Shown piece by piece: positions 5,820-6,769 of a stretch of 6,769 bases of DNA. Within the stretch, counting starts at the first letter, position 1, and each line of letters begins with the position of its first letter. Origin of the DNA: Alphaproteobacteria bacterium (GTDB lineage Bacteria > Pseudomonadota > Alphaproteobacteria > Rhodobacterales > Rhodobacteraceae); the NCBI GenBank assembly GCA_013151535.1, contig JAADIC010000345.1, forward strand, positions 1 through 6,769. The letters run 5' to 3'. Made by a program: the position numbers and the translations under genes. Under the pieces are notes generated by a model, which saw only the letters and a list, made by a program, of their open reading frames with translations, was not told where the DNA came from and made no database searches.

Positions 5820-6527
5820 ATGAAAAACACAATCCTGGCGCTTGGCGCCGTTTCCACACTTGGCTTGATGATGGTGTCTCCCGCCCTGGCCGCCACCTAT
5901 GAAGTCACGGTGCTCAACAAAATGTCCGGTGAACTGATTGCTCCGGTTCTGGTTGCCGACACCATGTATGACAACAAGATTTTTGACGGTGCGTCTGTCA
6001 CCGCGGCCGCAAAAGTCCAGGTCCTGACCGGAAATCCGGCAGAACTGGCCGCCAGCATCGGCGATGGCGCCACTGTTGCCAACGGTATGGATGGCCCTCC
6101 GGGCGTACTGCTGGCACCGGGCAAGACCATTACCTTTACGGTGGAAACCGAGGCCAAAAACTTGCGTATTTTCGCCATGGTTGCCCCGACCATGGTGCCG
6201 GACAATTATCTGACCGCCATTTTTGACCTATCGACCGCTGCCTTCCCCGGCATGATGGGCGACGACAACACCGCCAGTGATGGTATGGCGACTGACAATA
6301 TGGCCAGCGACAGCATGGCTAGCGACGGTATGGCCAGCAACGGCATGGGAAGTGATGGCATGATGGCCAGCGACCCGATGATGGCCAGCGAAACCATGAC
6401 CATGGGTGATGGATCGACGGAAATCGAACTGTCTCGCTTTGATATTGGCAGTGACGAGGGCACCAACACCACCACACCCATCGGCGGTATGGGCTTTGCC
6501 TCGGTTTCGATCAAACGCATCAAATAA
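5820..6527 (+). CDS. Secreted spondin-domain protein with Met-rich pentapeptide repeat
   Basis: 235 residues. A signal peptide (1-24, ending ALA) is followed by a domain resembling the spondin N-terminal domain seen in bacterial secreted proteins. Supporting segments are YEVTVLNKMSGELIAPVLVA at the N-terminus, FAMVAPTMVPDNYLTAIFDL (family pattern: small residues then PSPDWF-like), and the terminal IGSDEGTN...GGMGFASVSIKRIK. A loop just before that last segment is expanded by about eight five-residue repeats, consensus ASDGM (residues 152-193), rich in Met, Asp and Ser with no His or Cys. The ATG has GAGGA 8 bases upstream. The domain is an extracellular beta-sandwich with a cation site in animal F-spondin; its bacterial role is unknown. 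The Met repeats recall copper-binding Met motifs, but this is speculation. It is divergent from the two-component operon and may be its target. Confidence 0.75.
   Translation: MKNTILALGAVSTLGLMMVSPALAATYEVTVLNKMSGELIAPVLVADTMYDNKIFDGASVTAAAKVQVLTGNPAELAASIGDGATVANGMDGPPGVLLAPGKTITFTVETEAKNLRIFAMVAPTMVPDNYLTAIFDLSTAAFPGMMGDDNTASDGMATDNMASDSMASDGMASNGMGSDGMMASDPMMASETMTMGDGSTEIELSRFDIGSDEGTNTTTPIGGMGFASVSIKRIK
6273..6398 (+). repeat. 15-bp in-frame tandem repeat encoding ASDGM-like units
   Basis: Eight successive units of 15 bases (two carry one extra ATG) encode A-S-D-G-M variants: ASDGM, ATDNM, ASDSM, ASDGM, ASNGM, GSDGMM, ASDPMM, ASETM. The codons differ between units (GCC/GCG/GCT, AGC/AGT/ACT), so the repeat is conserved at protein level and not recently amplified. 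Confidence 0.85.
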
Positions 6528-6592
6528 TCTGCTCAGCCGGTACTTCTTGCTAAAACCCGGAGAACCGGTCCGAGCGTAAAAACAGAACAAGT

Positions 6593-6662
6593 TCCCCTCC
6601 GCCACATCGGTTTTGGAAAATGAATCCAGCACGTCGATATCGGCCGAGCACGGCGGAGGGGA
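6593..6662. repeat. Long-loop inverted repeat downstream of the spondin gene
   Basis: TCCCCTCCGCC (6593-6603) and GGCGGAGGGGA (6652-6662) are perfect 11-bp inverted copies 48 bases apart. The pairing can go on inward with TCGG/CCGA (6607-6610 with 6644-6647) and an inner TGGA/TCCA hairpin. No T-tract follows, so it is not a standard terminator. It could be a 3'-UTR structure or a protein-binding site. It ends only about 15 bases before the insertion sequence. Confidence 0.5.
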
Positions 6663-6677
6663 GCGCGCATCCGCTAC

Positions 6678-6769
6678 TGCACTGAATCGCCCCGAGTTTA
6701 TCGGAGACCATCAACTTAAGTAAGGATGATGGTTATGACAAAGAGCAAAATGGCAAACCGCTACGCCCC
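6678..6769 (+). mobile_element. Left end of an IS3-family insertion sequence
   Basis: The sequence from about 6678 begins TGCACTGAATCGCCCCG and continues with GTTTATCGGAGA, closely like the terminal inverted repeats of IS3-family elements (5'-TG start, GCCCCGxGTTT core, CGGAGA). The transposase start follows at 6735. The exact tip could be TG at 6678 or 6683. The right end and the target duplication lie outside the window. Confidence 0.72.
6735..6769 (+). CDS. IS3-family transposase OrfA, N-terminus only
   Basis: An ATG at 6735 with AAGGA 9 bases upstream opens a frame reading MTKSKMANRYAP up to the window edge. This resembles the N-terminus of IS3-family OrfA proteins (MxxRYSPEVRxRAV type), the helix-turn-helix half of the transposase. 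Only about 12 residues are visible; the call leans on the terminal repeat just upstream. Confidence 0.65.
   Translation, partial: MTKSKMANRYA

Noticed and set aside
6537..6568. Terminator for the spondin gene from CCGGT/ACCGG
   Set aside because: The stem is imperfect beyond 5 bp, the loop is long and no T-tract follows.

Overview
The window is a chromosomal stretch of a GC-rich Gram-negative bacterium, most likely an alphaproteobacterium. This rests on high GC with GC-rich codon use, several Sec-type exported proteins, a Cys-bearing ECF sigma factor and an IS3-type element start. No rRNA, tRNA or CRISPR is visible, and the genus cannot be set from this sequence.

Layout. At the left edge, an ECF sigma factor gene runs leftward out of the window (481 to below 1). 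Divergent from it is a two-gene operon: an ethylbenzene-dehydrogenase-type heme-domain protein (810-2198), then, by ATGA overlap, a DUF2231-like five-helix membrane protein (2195-2950). The operon is closed by a strong intrinsic terminator (2980-3009). A small secreted EF-hand protein follows (3204-3452), then an unusually elaborate RNA structure ending in a T-tract (3474-3574). Convergent to it is a two-component operon on the minus strand: an OmpR-type response regulator (5552-4821) and its histidine kinase (4787-3633). Divergent from the regulator is a secreted spondin-domain protein with a Met-rich pentapeptide repeat (5820-6527). At the right edge an IS3-family insertion sequence begins, with its left end near 6678 and orfA from 6735.

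How the parts may work together. The main new observation is that the same ECF-type promoter, GTAACG-N15-CGTYTGT, occurs three times with identical spacing: in front of the sigma gene itself (minus strand, 692-664), in front of the heme-domain/DUF2231 operon (724-751), and in front of the EF-hand gene (3124-3151). This suggests a small autoregulated sigma regulon encoding an envelope-located redox or metal-related module. An FNR/FixK-type box (540-553) lies close upstream of the sigma start and may link the circuit to oxygen.

A second regulatory unit is likely around 5553-5819. Three CTAAC direct repeats at exact 11-bp spacing have the form of an OmpR-family binding site, placed to serve the two-component operon and perhaps the divergent spondin gene. 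All functional links are inferences from sequence.
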